The notes under the pieces are model-generated. The model was not told the origin of the DNA and did no database searches. It was given only the letters and a program-made list of their open reading frames with translations. Position numbers and translations under genes: made by a program. From Clostridia bacterium (GTDB taxonomy: Bacteria; Bacillota; Clostridia; Oscillospirales; CAG-272): a stretch of DNA of 64,000 nucleotides. The stretch is taken from positions 62,001 through 126,000 of the forward strand of contig JAGAPG010000022.1 of the NCBI GenBank assembly GCA_017623355.1. The letters run 5' to 3'. Of the stretch, positions 62,478 to 64,000 are shown one piece after another (position 1 is the stretch's first letter; the number at the start of each line of letters is the position of its first letter).

Positions 62478-64000
62478 TGAAGAAAGAAATATCCCATATA
62501 AAAGAAGATATATTAAAAAAAGACAGCGTTAAAATAGCGTTGGCAGGAAATCCGAATGTAGGGAAAAGCACGATATTCAACGCCTTGACCGGGCTGAAGC
62601 AGCACACGGGGAACTGGACCGGCAAAACCGTAGAAAACGCCCAGGGAACCTTCAAGAATAACGGCACAACGTATCTTTTAACAGACACTCCCGGCACTTA
62701 TTCACTTGAAAGCTATTCTGAAGAGGAGAGTGTAACGAGAAGCTTTTTGCTTTGTGGCGATATTGAGAAAACGATCGTTGTGTGTGATGCATCCAAGCTT
62801 TCAAGGACGTTAAAGCTTTTTCTCGAAATATTACAGATAACTCCGAAGGCAATATTGTGCGTTAATTTAATCGACGAAGCCGAAAAGGATGGGATAAGTG
62901 TCGATATTACAAAGCTTTCGAGGCTTTTGGGAGTTAAGACTATAGCAACGGATGCGCGTCGCAAAAGGGGTATATCAGATTTAAAAAACGCGTTGAGCGA
63001 GGAAAATGCTTGCGCCTTGGAGATAAAATATTCCGATAAAACCGAAGAAATGATATCTCGCGTTTGCAATCTGCTCGATGATTGCGGTGTGCCGAAAAGA
63101 TACGTTGCCACAGAGCTTCTCAAGGGGAATTCTTATATTGTCGAAAAAATATCAAATTTGGAGCAAATAAGGCGTGAAGTGTCTGATTTGATGAAAAAAG
63201 AAGGGATTTCCTGTACGGAAATACGAGATGAAACATCACGGGCAATATCGGTATTATCAAAGGAAATATGTGATCAGGTAATAATTAAAAAAGAAAAGAA
63301 AAGATGCATAACGACTGAAAAAATAGACTCTGTATTGGCGGGAAGAATATTTTCCGTTCCGTGTATGCTTCTTTTTTTGTGCCTGATATTTTATATTACC
63401 GTTACGTTCGCAAATTATCCAAGCGCATTTTTATCTGATCTTTTCGTAAGAGCAGAAAATTTTTTGTACTCTTGTATTTCTAAAACGTCAACCCCTGTGT
63501 GGATAAACGATATGCTTTTGAAGGGTGCTTTCCGTACGCTTGGATGGGTAGTTTCCGTTATGCTTCCGCCTATGGCAATATTTTTTCCGTTGTTTACCTT
63601 GCTTGAGGATTGGGGTTATCTTCCCAGAATAGCATTTAATCTTGACAGATGCTTTAAAAAATGCTCCTCCTGCGGAAAGCAATCTCTCACTATGTGTATG
63701 GGATTTGGCTGTAATGCCAGCGGAGTTATGGGCGCAAGAATAATAAATACCCGAAGAGAAAGACTCCTTGCGATAATTACAAATTCGTTCGTGCCGTGTA
63801 ACGGCAAATTTCCTACAATGATAACTCTTATCACGATATTTTTTGTGGGCGCATATGCAAATAATATTCTAGTCGCACTGATACTTTCGGGAATAATAAT
63901 AATTTGCGTTTTAACGACACTTCTTATGACTAAGCTTTTATCGCTGACCCTTTTAAAGGGCGAAAAATCATCGTTTATATTGGAGCTTCCGCCATATAGA
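62474..64000 (+). CDS. feoB: Ferrous iron transporter FeoB (5' part, runs off window)
   Basis: The first 509 residues of FeoB, the GTP-dependent ferrous-iron permease. The G domain has G1 GNPNVGKS, G3 DTPGTYS and G4 NLID. The first membrane helix follows near residue 300, then the conserved CGKQSLTMCMGFGCNASGVM gate-like stretch and SFVPCNGKFPT. The frame is open to the end of the window. Its ATG overlaps the feoA stop codon (ATGA); a second in-frame ATG 3 nt later is an alternative. Ferrous-iron uptake fits an anaerobe. Confidence 0.95.
   Translation, partial: MMKKEISHIKEDILKKDSVKIALAGNPNVGKSTIFNALTGLKQHTGNWTGKTVENAQGTFKNNGTTYLLTDTPGTYSLESYSEEESVTRSFLLCGDIEKTIVVCDASKLSRTLKLFLEILQITPKAILCVNLIDEAEKDGISVDITKLSRLLGVKTIATDARRKRGISDLKNALSEENACALEIKYSDKTEEMISRVCNLLDDCGVPKRYVATELLKGNSYIVEKISNLEQIRREVSDLMKKEGISCTEIRDETSRAISVLSKEICDQVIIKKEKKRCITTEKIDSVLAGRIFSVPCMLLFLCLIFYITVTFANYPSAFLSDLFVRAENFLYSCISKTSTPVWINDMLLKGAFRTLGWVVSVMLPPMAIFFPLFTLLEDWGYLPRIAFNLDRCFKKCSSCGKQSLTMCMGFGCNASGVMGARIINTRRERLLAIITNSFVPCNGKFPTMITLITIFFVGAYANNILVALILSGIIIICVLTTLLMTKLLSLTLLKGEKSSFILELPPYR

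Overview
The window is low-GC DNA from a member of the Bacillota, most likely an uncultured gut or rumen clostridium (Clostridia). Supporting signs are a monoderm gene set (SipW/TasA-type secretion, DUF1292, DUF1846, CIRCE-controlled groESL), consensus sigma-A promoters with extended -10 boxes, AAGGAGG ribosome sites, and many glycan-handling genes. The standard genetic code is used. I did not try to place it below class level.

Layout. 0.2-2.9 kb: PPi-type phosphofructokinase overlapping a DUF1846 gene. 3.1-6.3 kb: a large secreted BspA-like leucine-rich-repeat protein behind a consensus promoter with a palindrome at the start site. 6.4-9.6 kb (minus): recG and a ROK glucokinase. 10.1-22.5 kb: one long plus-strand operon for glycan uptake, with a carbohydrate-module/solute-binding fusion, two pairs of MalFG-like permeases, an NHL-TPR-YIP1 protein and a DUF5696 protein, but no ATPase. 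22.6-24.3 kb (minus): a conserved membrane protein. 24.3-30.7 kb: the complete aspartate-to-threonine pathway as two divergent operons (hom-lysC-asd; thrC-thrB-ACT). 30.8-34.8 kb (minus): a MacB-like ABC exporter and an alanine/glycine symporter. 34.9-37.2 kb: groES-groEL and a DUF1292 gene.

37.3-42.8 kb: a TasA-like matrix/pilin module (TasA-like protein, polytopic SipW-type signal peptidase, large DUF5305 fusion protein, second TasA-like protein). It sits between two copies of the same terminator hairpin. 42.9-45.0 kb: a metallo-hydrolase (plus), then a cyclase-family hydrolase and a glycerophosphodiesterase (minus). 45.0-46.5 kb: an accessory patch in which a frameshifted four-helix-bundle (S23-like) gene and a DUF4304-like gene lie between two arrays of tiny hairpins joined by TGATAT-containing linkers, next to tRNA-Gln. 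46.7-60 kb: glycan-degradation and cell-surface genes (heparinase-like, SGNH esterase, GH95 fucosidase-like, lipoprotein nuclease, phosphoesterase lipoprotein, GH30, MgtC, MFS, discoidin-domain protein). 60-64 kb: ribF, a UlaG-like hydrolase, feoA and the 5' part of feoB, which runs off the window.

Together the genes suggest a saccharolytic, threonine-prototrophic anaerobe. Extracellular discoidin, GH95, GH30, heparinase and esterase functions would release fucosylated or uronic glycans; the 12-kb ABC locus would import oligosaccharides using an ATPase encoded elsewhere; glucokinase and PPi-PFK would feed glycolysis. The least explained parts are the hairpin-array patch at 45.0-46.4 kb, the TasA/SipW/DUF5305 module and the two-permease-pair ABC locus.
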